Assembly: GCA_023457435.1 (NCBI GenBank)
Contig: JAEWLS010000032.1
Location: forward strand, 5,220 to 69,219
Direction of reading: 5' to 3'
Length of the DNA stretch: 64,000 nt
Source: Pseudomonadota bacterium
Lineage (GTDB): Bacteria > Pseudomonadota > Alphaproteobacteria > Rhizobiales > Rhizobiaceae
The notes under the pieces are model-generated. The model was given only the letters and a program-made list of their open reading frames with translations, had not been told where the DNA came from and made no database searches. The translations under genes were made by a program, and so were the position numbers. Shown here piece by piece: positions 53,168 through 61,430 of the stretch; position 1 is the stretch's first letter; every line of letters begins with the position of its first letter.

Positions 53168-53977
53168 ATGGCCCGCAATGCGTTCTGGAAAGGGTACCTG
53201 AAGCTTTCGCTTGTCAGCTGCCCGGTGTCATTGACGCCTGCGACGACGCAGAGCGAGAAAGTGAAATTCCACACCATCAACCGCAAGACCGGGCGCCGCG
53301 TTCGCACGCAATATGTCGATGCGGAGACCGGCAAGCCCGTCAGGGACACCGATGAGTGGAAGGGCTACGAGACCGAAGATGGGAAGTTCATCACTTTCTC
53401 CGACGAGGAGCTGGAGTCGGTTGCGCTGGAAAGCGTGCGTCAGATCGACATCGACAATTTCGTGCCCGCGGGTGCGGTGCCGTGGATCTGGTACGACACT
53501 CCCTACTACGTCGCGCCGACGGACAAGGTCGGCGAGGAAGCCTTCGTCGTGATCCGCGAGGCAATGATTCAGAAAGAGGTAGTTGGCATCTCTCGGCTGG
53601 TCCTGAACCGGCGCGAGCGCGCGGTCCTGCTCGAGCCGCGCGGCAAGGGCATTATACTTTGGACGCTACGCTACGGAAACGAGGTGCGCGACGCGGATGC
53701 CTATTTCGACGGGATCGATCAGCAGAAGGCCGAGCCGAAGCTGATGGGTCTGATCAAGCAGCTTATCGACGAGCGTTCAAAGGAGTGGGATCCGAAATTC
53801 GTACAGGATCCGGTTCAGGAAGAGCTGAAAGCGCTGATCGCGGCGAAGCGAAAGAAATCCGCCAAGAAGCCGGCGGCGGACAAGCCCGCGGAAGAGTCGC
53901 GTCACGGCGGCAATGTCATCGACCTCATGGAGGCGCTGAAGCAAAGCCTCGAAAAGCCGCAGAAGGCCAAGAAGTAG
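53168..53977 (+). CDS. ku: Ku protein (non-homologous end joining)
   Basis: Ku binds broken DNA ends and recruits LigD. The 269-residue protein has the bacterial Ku core: AFWKGYLKLSLVSCPVSLTP, KVKFHTINRKTGRRVRTQYV, and DNFVPAGAVPWIWYDTPYYV, ending with a lysine-rich tail (KSAKKPAADKPAEESRH and KPQKAKK). ATG 53168 follows a possible EcfG promoter. It faces a second ku gene across two bases; rhizobia commonly have several ku genes. ligD is not in the window. Confidence 0.96.
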   Translation: MARNAFWKGYLKLSLVSCPVSLTPATTQSEKVKFHTINRKTGRRVRTQYVDAETGKPVRDTDEWKGYETEDGKFITFSDEELESVALESVRQIDIDNFVPAGAVPWIWYDTPYYVAPTDKVGEEAFVVIREAMIQKEVVGISRLVLNRRERAVLLEPRGKGIILWTLRYGNEVRDADAYFDGIDQQKAEPKLMGLIKQLIDERSKEWDPKFVQDPVQEELKALIAAKRKKSAKKPAADKPAEESRHGGNVIDLMEALKQSLEKPQKAKK

Positions 53978-53993
53978 GCCTAAGCGGCCTTCT
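53961..53993 (+). terminator. Bidirectional hairpin across the two convergent ku stop codons
   Basis: AGAAGGCC (53961-53968) pairs with GGCCTTCT (53986-53993); the loop holds a second palindrome TAGGCCTA that includes the stop codon region of both genes. This may act as a shared terminator, but no long T run is present. Confidence 0.4.
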
Positions 53994-54798
53994 TCCGTGC
54001 AGGCTTTGCCTTGGTCTTCGCGCTTACCGCCTTGGCGCTCTCGCGCAGCGCGGCCATCAGGTCGACAACCTTCGCAGGCTTTTCCTTCTTGGCCGGCTTG
54101 ATCGGGCGCCCCTCGATCTTTGCCCGCACTAGATCCGCGAGCGCGTTTTCGTAGCGGTCTTCGAAGCTCTTGGGGTCGAACTCCCCGCTTAGAGTATCGA
54201 TGATATGGGCCGCGATCTCCAGCATCTCCTTCTTGATCCTCGCCGCGGGAATGTCCTTGAAGGCGTGCTCGGCAGCGCGAACCTCATAGTCGAAGCTGAG
54301 GGTATTGGCGACGAGGCCCTTACCCAGAGGCCGGAGCAGGAGCAGGCGGCTGCGCCGGAACAACACGGCCTTCGCCAGCGCAGCGACCTTCTTGGCCTTC
54401 ATCCCCTCGCGGATGAGTGCAAAAGCTTTCTCCGCCACCTCGTCCACTGGTGCTAGGTAGTAGGGCTTGTCGAAATAGACGGTGTCGACCTCATCGAACG
54501 GAATGAAGGCCTCGATCGCCAGCGACTTGTCGCCCTGAGGGATGACCGCGTCGATCTCCTCCTGCTCCAGGACGATGTACTGGTCCTTGTCCGTCTCGTA
54601 ACCCTTGACCTGGTCGTCCTTGTCGACGGGCTTCCCGGTCTTCTCGTCGACAAAGATGCGCTTGACGCGATTGCCTGTAGCCTTGTTGACGGTGTGGAAA
54701 GACGTTCGTTCGGCCGTAGAGGCCGCTGTGTAGAGCGCCACCTGACAGGTGATCTCATCGATCTTCAGATAGCCCTTCCACTGAGCGCGCGGTGCCAT
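53980..54798 (-). CDS. ku: Ku protein, second copy
   Basis: This second Ku has 272 residues with the same core (AQWKGYLKIDEITCQVALYT, RVKRIFVDEKTGKPVDKDDQ, EAFIPFDEVDTVYFDKPYYL) and a lysine-rich C-terminus (KTKAKPARKKAA). It is clearly diverged from the first copy, so the pair is not a recent duplication. Two Ku proteins may form a heterodimer, as proposed in S. meliloti. ATG 54798 follows an EcfG consensus promoter on the minus strand. Confidence 0.96.
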   Translation of the reverse strand: MAPRAQWKGYLKIDEITCQVALYTAASTAERTSFHTVNKATGNRVKRIFVDEKTGKPVDKDDQVKGYETDKDQYIVLEQEEIDAVIPQGDKSLAIEAFIPFDEVDTVYFDKPYYLAPVDEVAEKAFALIREGMKAKKVAALAKAVLFRRSRLLLLRPLGKGLVANTLSFDYEVRAAEHAFKDIPAARIKKEMLEIAAHIIDTLSGEFDPKSFEDRYENALADLVRAKIEGRPIKPAKKEKPAKVVDLMAALRESAKAVSAKTKAKPARKKAA

Positions 54799-54824
54799 GA
54801 ACTCAACTCCTGCGAACGCGATTC

Positions 54825-54849
54825 AACGAAGACTCAACCGCCGGGTTCC
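54825..54849 (-). promoter_or_regulatory. EcfG-type promoter of the minus-strand ku gene
   Basis: On the minus strand GGAAC (54849-54845) is followed by 16 bases and CGTT (54828-54825), an exact match to GGAAC-N16/17-CGTT, 26 bases upstream of the ATG at 54798. Confidence 0.85.
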
Positions 54850-54867
54850 TGCGGCACTCGATTCGAC

Positions 54868-54892
54868 TGAACGAAACGTGTCCTGGCCCGTT
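54868..54892 (+). promoter_or_regulatory. Near-consensus EcfG-type promoter of the ExoIII-family gene
   Basis: TGAAC (54868-54872), 16 bases, CGTT (54889-54892) matches the EcfG consensus with one mismatch. It lies 29 bases before the ATG at 54922, pointing away from the ku promoter. Confidence 0.55.
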
Positions 54893-54921
54893 GCGACGGG
54901 TTACCAACCTGCGGCCGCCGC

Positions 54922-55692
54922 ATGCTCATAGCGACACTGAACATCAACAACGTCAACAAGCGTCTCAACAACCTCTTGGGTTGGATGGAGCAGCGCAAGC
55001 CGGACGTAGTATGTCTGCAGGAGCTCAAGGCAGAACAGGCGCAGTTTCCCGAGCAGGTGATCGCGTCTGCGGGCTACCACGCTGTATGGGTCGGCCAGCG
55101 CACGTGGAACGGTGTCGCGATCCTGGCGCGGTCGGAGCCGGTCGTGACGCGGAACGCGCTGCCGGGCGACCCGGCGGACAGTCAGGCGCGGTACATCGAA
55201 GCTGCGGTACAGGGCGTGATCGTAGCGAGCATCTACGCGCCCAACGGAAATCCGCAGCCGGGGCCAAAGTTCAACTATAAGCTGCAATGGCTGGCGCGGC
55301 TCAGGAAGCACGCTACGTCGCTACGCAAGACAGGAGCACCAGTCGTTCTCGCCGGCGACTACAACGTTGCGCCGACCGAACTCGACATCTACCCTACGAA
55401 GTCCTGGACCAACGACGCGCTCGTGCAGCCAGAAGCGCGTGCGGCATTCAGGTCACTGGTCGGGCGAAGCTGGACGGATGCGCTGCGTGAAGCTCATCCC
55501 GGCGAGCGAGTCTACACCTTCTGGCACTACATGCGGCAGCGTTGGGAGCGCGACGCCGGGCTCAGGCTAGACCACATACTTCTGTCGCAGAATCTGGCCG
55601 CTAAGTTCGCCGCCGCGGGCGTGGACCGCGACGTGCGAGGGCATGAAGGCGCGAGCGATCATGCCCCCGTCTGGGTGAAGCTCGAAATCTAA
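54922..55692 (+). CDS. xthA: Exonuclease III/AP endonuclease family protein
   Basis: This 256-residue nuclease belongs to the exonuclease III family, which cuts at abasic sites and trims 3' ends. Motifs are MLIATLNINNVNKRLNNLLG, PDVVCLQELKAEQAQFP with the metal-binding glutamate, GVAILARSEP, VVLAGDYNVAPTELDIYP, LRLDHILLSQNL and GASDHAPVWVKLEI with the catalytic Asp-His pair. It is divergent from the second ku gene and may share its stress-induced control. Its location beside two Ku genes suggests a DNA-repair module. Confidence 0.92.
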   Translation: MLIATLNINNVNKRLNNLLGWMEQRKPDVVCLQELKAEQAQFPEQVIASAGYHAVWVGQRTWNGVAILARSEPVVTRNALPGDPADSQARYIEAAVQGVIVASIYAPNGNPQPGPKFNYKLQWLARLRKHATSLRKTGAPVVLAGDYNVAPTELDIYPTKSWTNDALVQPEARAAFRSLVGRSWTDALREAHPGERVYTFWHYMRQRWERDAGLRLDHILLSQNLAAKFAAAGVDRDVRGHEGASDHAPVWVKLEI

Positions 55693-55696
55693 CGTT

Positions 55697-55981
55697 TTAC
55701 TCGAACCATTCGCGGCCCACCGCCGCAGCGCTGGCGGCAATAGCTTCGTTGGCCAGCATGCCACGGGCCTGCGCGAACTGAATCAGCGCCGCGCGAGCCT
55801 GGTTCGGCTGCGCCGCCCCGATGAGGGCGTCCCTGCACACGCTCGTGGCACGTGCATGCAGGGGACCGCGTGAACCTGCCGGCCACTCGTCGAGCAGGGA
55901 CAAAGCCGCACCGACACTGTCCACGACACGCGGGAAGCCGAGGCCGACGAAAACGGAAACGGGCTGGAAATCGAGCGACAC
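55697..55981 (-). CDS. DUF982 protein
   Basis: This small rhizobial family has unknown function. From GTG 55981 (CGGAG upstream) it has 94 residues: FQPVSVFVGLGFPRVVDSVG, SLLDEWPAGSRGPLHARATS, VCRDALIGAAQPNQARAALI. ATG 56071 in the same frame would overlap the upstream gene end, so I prefer the GTG. The acidic helical content suggests a small soluble protein. It converges on the xthA gene with four bases between. Confidence 0.8.
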   Translation of the reverse strand: MSLDFQPVSVFVGLGFPRVVDSVGAALSLLDEWPAGSRGPLHARATSVCRDALIGAAQPNQARAALIQFAQARGMLANEAIAASAAAVGREWFE

Positions 55982-56052
55982 GACGGAACTCCGGCTGTTT
56001 GGGAAGCTCCGATGAACGCTCGATCCACCGATTAGGTTGCCTTTAAGATTTG

Positions 56053-56505
56053 TTAATCGGCCTTCATCCACGGGCAGTCCACGTCACGCCAGTAGTGCAC
56101 CCGGCGCTCGCATATCCGGAGGCCGTCAGGAGTGCGGCGGAAGCGGTCGTCCGACCAACCGGTGACCTCGAACACCTTGCGGCCCTCGGCGCTGAACCAT
56201 TTGGTCACGGTCCAGTAGGCACGCACGGAAAGTCCGTCGGATGTGGGCTCGATCAGCAGCTTGTCGATGTGATGCTGGCGCCCGCGAAACTCGGGACGCG
56301 CCGTGAGCTGGCGAGCGTATTCAAGGAAGGCGGCACGGTTCGGATAGACGTTGGCGGTGGTATCCTCAAATACCGCGTCCTCGGTGAATATCGCCTCGAG
56401 CGTTGCGAGATCCGCCATGTCGAGGGCCCAGGTATACACAGCATAAGCGTGCTGGACCGCGACGTAGTCCTCCACAGAGGGAACGGCATTGACGGGTAGC
56501 TTCAT
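56053..56505 (-). CDS. SnoaL/NTF2-like small protein
   Basis: This 150-residue protein has the SnoaL-like/NTF2 fold that includes many small isomerases, dehydratases and hydratases. It begins MKLPVNAVPSVEDYVAVQHA, with AYAVYTWALDMADLATLEAI and FTEDAVFEDT, and ends with FEVTGWSDDRFRRTPDGLRI. It starts 41 bases after the SDR stop and is in the same direction, so it is likely part of the catabolic unit. Its substrate is unknown. Confidence 0.88.
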   Translation of the reverse strand: MKLPVNAVPSVEDYVAVQHAYAVYTWALDMADLATLEAIFTEDAVFEDTTANVYPNRAAFLEYARQLTARPEFRGRQHHIDKLLIEPTSDGLSVRAYWTVTKWFSAEGRKVFEVTGWSDDRFRRTPDGLRICERRVHYWRDVDCPWMKAD

Positions 56506-56546
56506 GTTTGCGGCCTTTCGCGAGAAGTAAGCGGGTTTGGCATGGG

Positions 56547-57281
56547 TCACAGCTGACCCAACGGTTTGACCTCGAGCACGTCGATCTCGACATTGGGCGG
56601 CGTCGTGGCTGCGTACACAACGGCGCGGGCGACGTCCTCCGCCGCCAGACCCTTGTAGGCGCGGCCCGTCTTGTGATCGCGCACCGCCGGATGCGTGTTG
56701 CCGTGGCCGAAGTTCGTGTCCCACACCAGCCCGGGCCGTATTTCAGTCGACCGCACGCCCTTGCCGAGCAGTTCCAGGCGCATCCCCTGATGCAGCGCAG
56801 AGAGCGCGTGTTTCGTCGCCGCATAGCACAAGGTGTTCGGGCTGACCTTGTGAGCGAGCGCAGACGTGATGGTGATGATGTGGCCCGAACCGCGTTCGAC
56901 CATGCCACGTGCGGCGGCGAGGGACAGACGCATGGTGGCACGGACGTTGACCCCGAACATCAGGTCCCACTGGTCGGGATCGTTGTCCAGGAATGGTGCC
57001 GCTATCGCCACGCCGGCAACGTTGACCAGAATGTCCGAGCGCGCGACTTCCGGCGATATCCGGCTCAGAAAGCCGTCGTCGGTAAGGTCCCCGGCGTAGC
57101 ATGCAAAGCGAGCGCCGCCGGGCAGGATCATGTCCTCCACCTCACGCAGATCGTCGCCGGGGAGCGCAGCGATGCTGACACGGGCGCCCTTCGCAGCCAG
57201 TGCGAGCGCGCACGCCTTGCCTATTCCCGAGGATCCCCCGGTAACGAACACCGATTTGCCCTCGATGGATGCTTCGGACAT
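56547..57281 (-). CDS. Short-chain dehydrogenase/reductase (SDR)
   Basis: This 244-residue NAD(P)-dependent oxidoreductase has the cofactor motif VFVTGGSSGIGKACALALAA and the active site YAATKHALSALHQGMRLELL (Tyr/Lys) preceded by ITITSALAHKVSPN with the catalytic serine. The sequence is standard for SDRs of moderate specificity. It is divergent from the HIBADH-like gene, and the gap between them holds two operators. It probably oxidises an alcohol intermediate of the second catabolic island. Confidence 0.94.
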   Translation of the reverse strand: MSEASIEGKSVFVTGGSSGIGKACALALAAKGARVSIAALPGDDLREVEDMILPGGARFACYAGDLTDDGFLSRISPEVARSDILVNVAGVAIAAPFLDNDPDQWDLMFGVNVRATMRLSLAAARGMVERGSGHIITITSALAHKVSPNTLCYAATKHALSALHQGMRLELLGKGVRSTEIRPGLVWDTNFGHGNTHPAVRDHKTGRAYKGLAAEDVARAVVYAATTPPNVEIDVLEVKPLGQL

Positions 57282-57305
57282 CGTCTCTCCTCCCGCCCGC
57301 AGCAG

Positions 57306-57325
57306 CTAGTTAACTCATTAAATAT
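57306..57325. promoter_or_regulatory. Operator-like palindrome 1 in divergent promoter
   Basis: CTAGTTAACTCATTAAATAT, nearly the same as palindrome 2 (four differences in 20). The core is TTAA-N4-TTAA. Its centre is 75 bases from that of the second site. Confidence 0.7.
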
Positions 57326-57380
57326 CTGGCTGTGAAGAGAGCGGGAAGCCCGGCGAATGGCTTGACGTCCCGAGACATGA

Positions 57381-57400
57381 CTATTTAACATATTAAATAG
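57381..57400. promoter_or_regulatory. Operator-like palindrome 2 in divergent promoter
   Basis: CTATTTAACATATTAAATAG is a perfect palindrome with 8-base arms and centre CATA. It sits just before the GAGGGAGG ribosome-binding site of the plus-strand operon. Such AT-rich operators fit GntR, TetR or MarR-type repressors; the regulator is not identified. Confidence 0.75.
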
Positions 57401-57416
57401 AACGAGGGAGGACTCA

Positions 57417-58346
57417 ATGCAGAACAACGGCACCGTGCCGGCGGGCGCGCGGATCGCTTTCCTTGGGCTTGGCACCATGGGCAGCGGCATGAGCCAGACA
57501 CTCGTGCGAGCCGGCTTCGACGTCGTCGGCTTCGACCCTTCCAGCGAGGCACGGGCGGAATTCGAGCGCTCGACCGGAAAGACATCCGCCAAGAGCGCCG
57601 AAGAGGCGATGAGTGGCGCTGCGGCGGTCGTCTGCATGCTGCCCGACGGCGCGGTCGTACGCGACGCACTCTTGGGCGGAAACCGGGCCGCGGTCGCGGC
57701 GCTGGCTCGGGGCGGCATCGTTCTCGACTGCTCGTCCTGCGCGCCAACCGATACGCAGAACCTCGCGCGAGACCTGGAGACGCATGGGGTCGGCGTCGTC
57801 GACAGTCCGGTATCCGGGGGCGTCAAGGGGACCCGGGAAGGATCGCTGACGCTGATGGTCGGCGGCGCGCCGGAGCATGTCGCGCGCGTGCGTCCGCTCC
57901 TCGAAGCGCTCGGCGGCGCGATACACCACGTCGGCCCGGTCGGCGCCGGGCATGCCATGAAGACACTGGTGAACTACATCGGCACCAGCCAGATGCTGCT
58001 CGACTTCCAGGCGTTGCTGATCGGGCAGCGGTTCGGATTGAAGCCGGAGGTGATGGTGGAGATCCTCGATCGCTCCTACGCGAAGAACCTGTCGACCGAA
58101 ATCGTGCTGCGCCAGCAGATCCTGTCCGGCGCCTTCTTCCACAACTTCTCGCTGGCACTTGCGGCCAAGGACGCGCGGATCGCCGCGGAGACGGCCAAAG
58201 CCGTCGGCTTCGGCGCGGAAACGCCGCAGCATTTCGCCAGACTGCTCGAGGATGCGCTCAAGGCCATGGGCAACAAGGACCTGACGCACAGCTATACCTA
58301 TTTCGACACGCTGTGGCAGCAGCGGGCAACGGAGAATGCGCAATGA
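57417..58346 (+). CDS. 3-hydroxyisobutyrate-dehydrogenase-family oxidoreductase
   Basis: This 309-residue beta-hydroxyacid dehydrogenase has a Rossmann N-domain with IAFLGLGTMGSGMSQTLVRA, the substrate motif DSPVSGGVKGTREGSLTLMV, and the catalytic lysine in GPVGAGHAMKTLVNYIGTSQ. It starts at ATG 57417 with GAGGGAGG upstream and overlaps the aldehyde dehydrogenase start (ATGA). It leads the plus-strand operon of four genes, probably repressed through the two palindromes just upstream. The substrate is unknown; tartronate semialdehyde or a 3-hydroxyacid is typical. Confidence 0.93.
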   Translation: MQNNGTVPAGARIAFLGLGTMGSGMSQTLVRAGFDVVGFDPSSEARAEFERSTGKTSAKSAEEAMSGAAAVVCMLPDGAVVRDALLGGNRAAVAALARGGIVLDCSSCAPTDTQNLARDLETHGVGVVDSPVSGGVKGTREGSLTLMVGGAPEHVARVRPLLEALGGAIHHVGPVGAGHAMKTLVNYIGTSQMLLDFQALLIGQRFGLKPEVMVEILDRSYAKNLSTEIVLRQQILSGAFFHNFSLALAAKDARIAAETAKAVGFGAETPQHFARLLEDALKAMGNKDLTHSYTYFDTLWQQRATENAQ

Positions 58347-59827
58347 TCGACGCCGCAGTCATCGACAAGGTGAGGGCGGGGCTCAAGACCCCGCGCAAGA
58401 TGCTGATCGGCGACCAGTGGGTCGAGGCGGCCGACGGGAGCAGGCTGGAGACGCTCGATCCGTCGAACGGATCGGTGCTGACCACCTTTCCGAACGGCGG
58501 CGCAGAGGACATCGACCGTGCCGTCAGGAAAGCGCGCGCAGCCTTCGAGCGCGGTGCGTGGCACGACATGACGCCCGCGGCGCGCGCCAAGCTGATCTGG
58601 CGCCTCGGCGACCTCATCGACGCCAACGCCGACGAACTCGCGGTGCTCGAAACGCTGGACAATGGCAAGCCGATCGGCGTTTCGCGCAACCTCGACGTGC
58701 CGTTCGCGGCGGAGCGCATGCGCTACAACGCCGGCTGGGCGACGAAGCTCGAGGGCGAGACGATCCCGACCTCGCTGCCGTTCGAGGCGGTGGCCTACAC
58801 GACCTACGAGCCGGTCGGCGTGGTCGGGCACATCATCGCGTGGAACGCGCCGCTGGCCTCGGCGGTGGCGAAACTGGCGCCGAGCCTTGCAGCCGGCTGC
58901 ACCATGGTTCTGAAGCCGGCCGAGGATACACCGCTGACCGCGCTCAGGCTCGGCGAACTCATCGAGCAGGCCGGCTTCCCTGCCGGCGTCGTCAACATCG
59001 TGACCGGCAAGGGCGAGGTGGCGGGTGCGGCGCTTGCGGCGCATCCGGACGTCGACAAGATCTCGTTCACCGGTTCGACCGAGGTCGGCAAGCTGCTCGT
59101 GAAAGCGGCGGCGGGGAACCTGAAGCGGCTGACGCTCGAGCTCGGCGGGAAATCGCCGGTCATCGTGCTGCCGGACGCGGACCTGACCAAGGCGATCCCG
59201 GCAATCGCCAACGGCATCTTCTTCTGCACCGGACAGGTCTGCACCGCGGGTTCCCGCCTGTTCGCGCACGGCAAGGTGTTCGACGACGTGATTGCGGGCG
59301 TGTCCGAGATCGCGCGGAAGATGAAGCTCGGACCGGGACTCGATCCCACCACGACGATGGGGCCGCTGGTCAACGGCAAGCAGCTCGAACGCGTCGCCGG
59401 CTACATCCGCTCAGGCCAGGACGAAGGTGCGAAGATAGCGGTCGGCGGAAACACGGTCGATCGTCCCGGCTACTTCGTCGAGCCGACGATCCTGACCGAA
59501 ACGCGCGCCGAGATGCGGGTTCGCCGCGAGGAGATCTTCGGGCCGGTGCTCTGCGCCCAGTCGTTCGGCGACGAAGAAATCGACGCGCTGGCGGCCGAGG
59601 CCAACAACACGACCTATGGCCTGGCGGCGAACATCTATACGTCGAACCTCTCCGCCGCACACAAGCTGGCGCGGCGCATCCGGGCGGGAACGGTGAAGAT
59701 CAATGGCGGCGGGCTCGATCAGGGCCTTCCGGCGGGCGGCTTCAAGCAGTCCGGCTGGGGCCGCGAGTACGGGCGTGACGGCGTCGAGATCTACACCGAG
59801 AAGAAGTCGGTCATCGCGACGCTATGA
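58343..59827 (+). CDS. Aldehyde dehydrogenase (NAD-dependent)
   Basis: This 494-residue enzyme has PWN-type segment VVGHIIAWNAPLASAVAKLA, the NAD fold around FTGSTEVG, catalytic glutamate in LELGGKSPVIVLPDADLT, and catalytic cysteine in TGQVCTAGSRLFAHG. The C-terminal end QSGWGREYGRDGVEIYTEKK is standard. It overlaps both neighbours by ATGA junctions. It would oxidise an aldehyde formed by the GMC enzyme encoded next. Confidence 0.94.
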   Translation: MIDAAVIDKVRAGLKTPRKMLIGDQWVEAADGSRLETLDPSNGSVLTTFPNGGAEDIDRAVRKARAAFERGAWHDMTPAARAKLIWRLGDLIDANADELAVLETLDNGKPIGVSRNLDVPFAAERMRYNAGWATKLEGETIPTSLPFEAVAYTTYEPVGVVGHIIAWNAPLASAVAKLAPSLAAGCTMVLKPAEDTPLTALRLGELIEQAGFPAGVVNIVTGKGEVAGAALAAHPDVDKISFTGSTEVGKLLVKAAAGNLKRLTLELGGKSPVIVLPDADLTKAIPAIANGIFFCTGQVCTAGSRLFAHGKVFDDVIAGVSEIARKMKLGPGLDPTTTMGPLVNGKQLERVAGYIRSGQDEGAKIAVGGNTVDRPGYFVEPTILTETRAEMRVRREEIFGPVLCAQSFGDEEIDALAAEANNTTYGLAANIYTSNLSAAHKLARRIRAGTVKINGGGLDQGLPAGGFKQSGWGREYGRDGVEIYTEKKSVIATL

Positions 59828-61422
59828 CAGAGGCGGCCGGCGAGGGCGTGTACGACTACGTCGTCGTCGGCGCCGGCTCGGCCGGCTGCGTTCTCGCCAA
59901 TCGCCTGTCGGAGGACGCCGGGGTGCGCGTCTGCCTCATCGAGGCGGGACCCGAGGCCAAACATCCCTACGTGTCGATACCCGTCGGCATGATGGGTCTG
60001 ATCAACCACCCGCGCCTGAACTGGCGCTACATGTCGGCGCCGCAACGCGCCCTCGACGGGCGCCGCTACCCGATACCGCGCGGCAAGATGCTTGGCGGCA
60101 CCAGCTCGCTGAACGGCATGGTCTATACGCGCGGTCAGGCGGCGGATTTCGACGGCTGGGCTGCCGCCAGCAATCCCGGCTGGAGCTATGGCGACGTGCT
60201 GCCGTACTTCCGCAAGTCGGAGGACAACCTCGACTTCGAGGATGCGTACCATGCGCGCGGCGGGCCGATGACGGTGGCGACCGTCCGGGAACCCAATCCG
60301 CTGGTCGGACGGTTCCTCGAAGCGGCGAGCCAGCTGCAGCTGCCGCTCAACCCCGATCCGAACGGCGCCCGGCAGGAGGGCTTCGGGCTGCGGCAGGTCA
60401 ACCTGCGCCGCGGCCGCAGGGTATCGTCGGATACCGCCTTCCTCCGCCCGGCGCGGACGCGGAGCAACCTTACGGTACTGACCGGCGTCGAAGTGCAATC
60501 GCTCGTCATCGAGGGCGGCGCGGCGCGTGGCGTATGGCTCGCAGACGGGCGTCAGGTCAGCGCCGCCAGGGAAGTCGTGCTCAGCGCCGGCGTCATCGGT
60601 TCGCCCGTCATCCTGATGCGCTCCGGGCTGGGACCGGGCGACCACTTGCGCGACATGGGCGTCAACGTCGTCGCAGACATCCCACAGGTCGGGAAAAACC
60701 TGCACGACCATCCGTCGACGCAGATCATCTGGCGCGGCGCGACATCGGAATCCTACGGTATCTCCCTGCGCAGCCTCCCGCGCAACGCGATGTCCTCGCT
60801 CCGCTACCTGCTGACCGGGAGGGGCGTGCCCGGCAGCAACATATTCGAGGCGGCGGGCTATGTTCGCAGCCGCCCCGACCTTGCGGAGCCTGACACGCAG
60901 CTCGTGTTCTGCGCAGCTTTCCGCAAGCCAGGCGGCACGATCGGGGTGGGCCATGGCTATTGTCTCGGCGTTGTTGCGCTCCACCCCAAGAGCAGAGGTT
61001 CGGTGAGCCTGTCCGGACCACGCGTGCACGACATGCCGGTCATCGACCCCAACCTTCTTGCCGACGACGATGACCTGCGTGTCCTCGCCAGCGGCGTCCA
61101 GACCGGACGCAGAATTCTTGCGGCGCCGGCATTCGCCGGCAAGGGAGACACGGAGATCGCGCCGGGTAACGGTGTGAGAACGGGAGCCGAGATCGAGGCG
61201 CATGTCCGCCGGTCGGTCAACACGGCGTTCCATCCGGTCGGCACCTGCGCGATGGGGCCCGGTGGCGTGGTGGATCACGAACTCAGGGTCCGCGGCATCG
61301 CGGGACTACGCGTCGCCGACGCTTCGATCATGCCTGCGATAACCAGCGGCAACACACATGCGCCGACTGTTATGATCGCGGAGAAATGCGCGGACATGAT
61401 CCGCGGCAAAGTCACGCGCTAG
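59824..61422 (+). CDS. GMC oxidoreductase (choline/alcohol dehydrogenase type)
   Basis: This 532-residue soluble FAD enzyme has the dinucleotide motif YVVVGAGSAGCVLANRLSED, GMC signature GKMLGGTSSLNGMVYTRGQA, and the C-terminal catalytic histidine region TAFHPVGTCAMGPGGVVDHE with ADASIMPAITSGNTHAPTVM. It lacks a signal peptide, unlike the periplasmic complex at 40-43 kb. It would oxidise a primary alcohol to an aldehyde, feeding the adjacent dehydrogenase. Start ATG 59824 overlaps the previous stop. Confidence 0.95.
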   Translation: MTEAAGEGVYDYVVVGAGSAGCVLANRLSEDAGVRVCLIEAGPEAKHPYVSIPVGMMGLINHPRLNWRYMSAPQRALDGRRYPIPRGKMLGGTSSLNGMVYTRGQAADFDGWAAASNPGWSYGDVLPYFRKSEDNLDFEDAYHARGGPMTVATVREPNPLVGRFLEAASQLQLPLNPDPNGARQEGFGLRQVNLRRGRRVSSDTAFLRPARTRSNLTVLTGVEVQSLVIEGGAARGVWLADGRQVSAAREVVLSAGVIGSPVILMRSGLGPGDHLRDMGVNVVADIPQVGKNLHDHPSTQIIWRGATSESYGISLRSLPRNAMSSLRYLLTGRGVPGSNIFEAAGYVRSRPDLAEPDTQLVFCAAFRKPGGTIGVGHGYCLGVVALHPKSRGSVSLSGPRVHDMPVIDPNLLADDDDLRVLASGVQTGRRILAAPAFAGKGDTEIAPGNGVRTGAEIEAHVRRSVNTAFHPVGTCAMGPGGVVDHELRVRGIAGLRVADASIMPAITSGNTHAPTVMIAEKCADMIRGKVTR

Positions 61423-61430
61423 GAGGGCCC

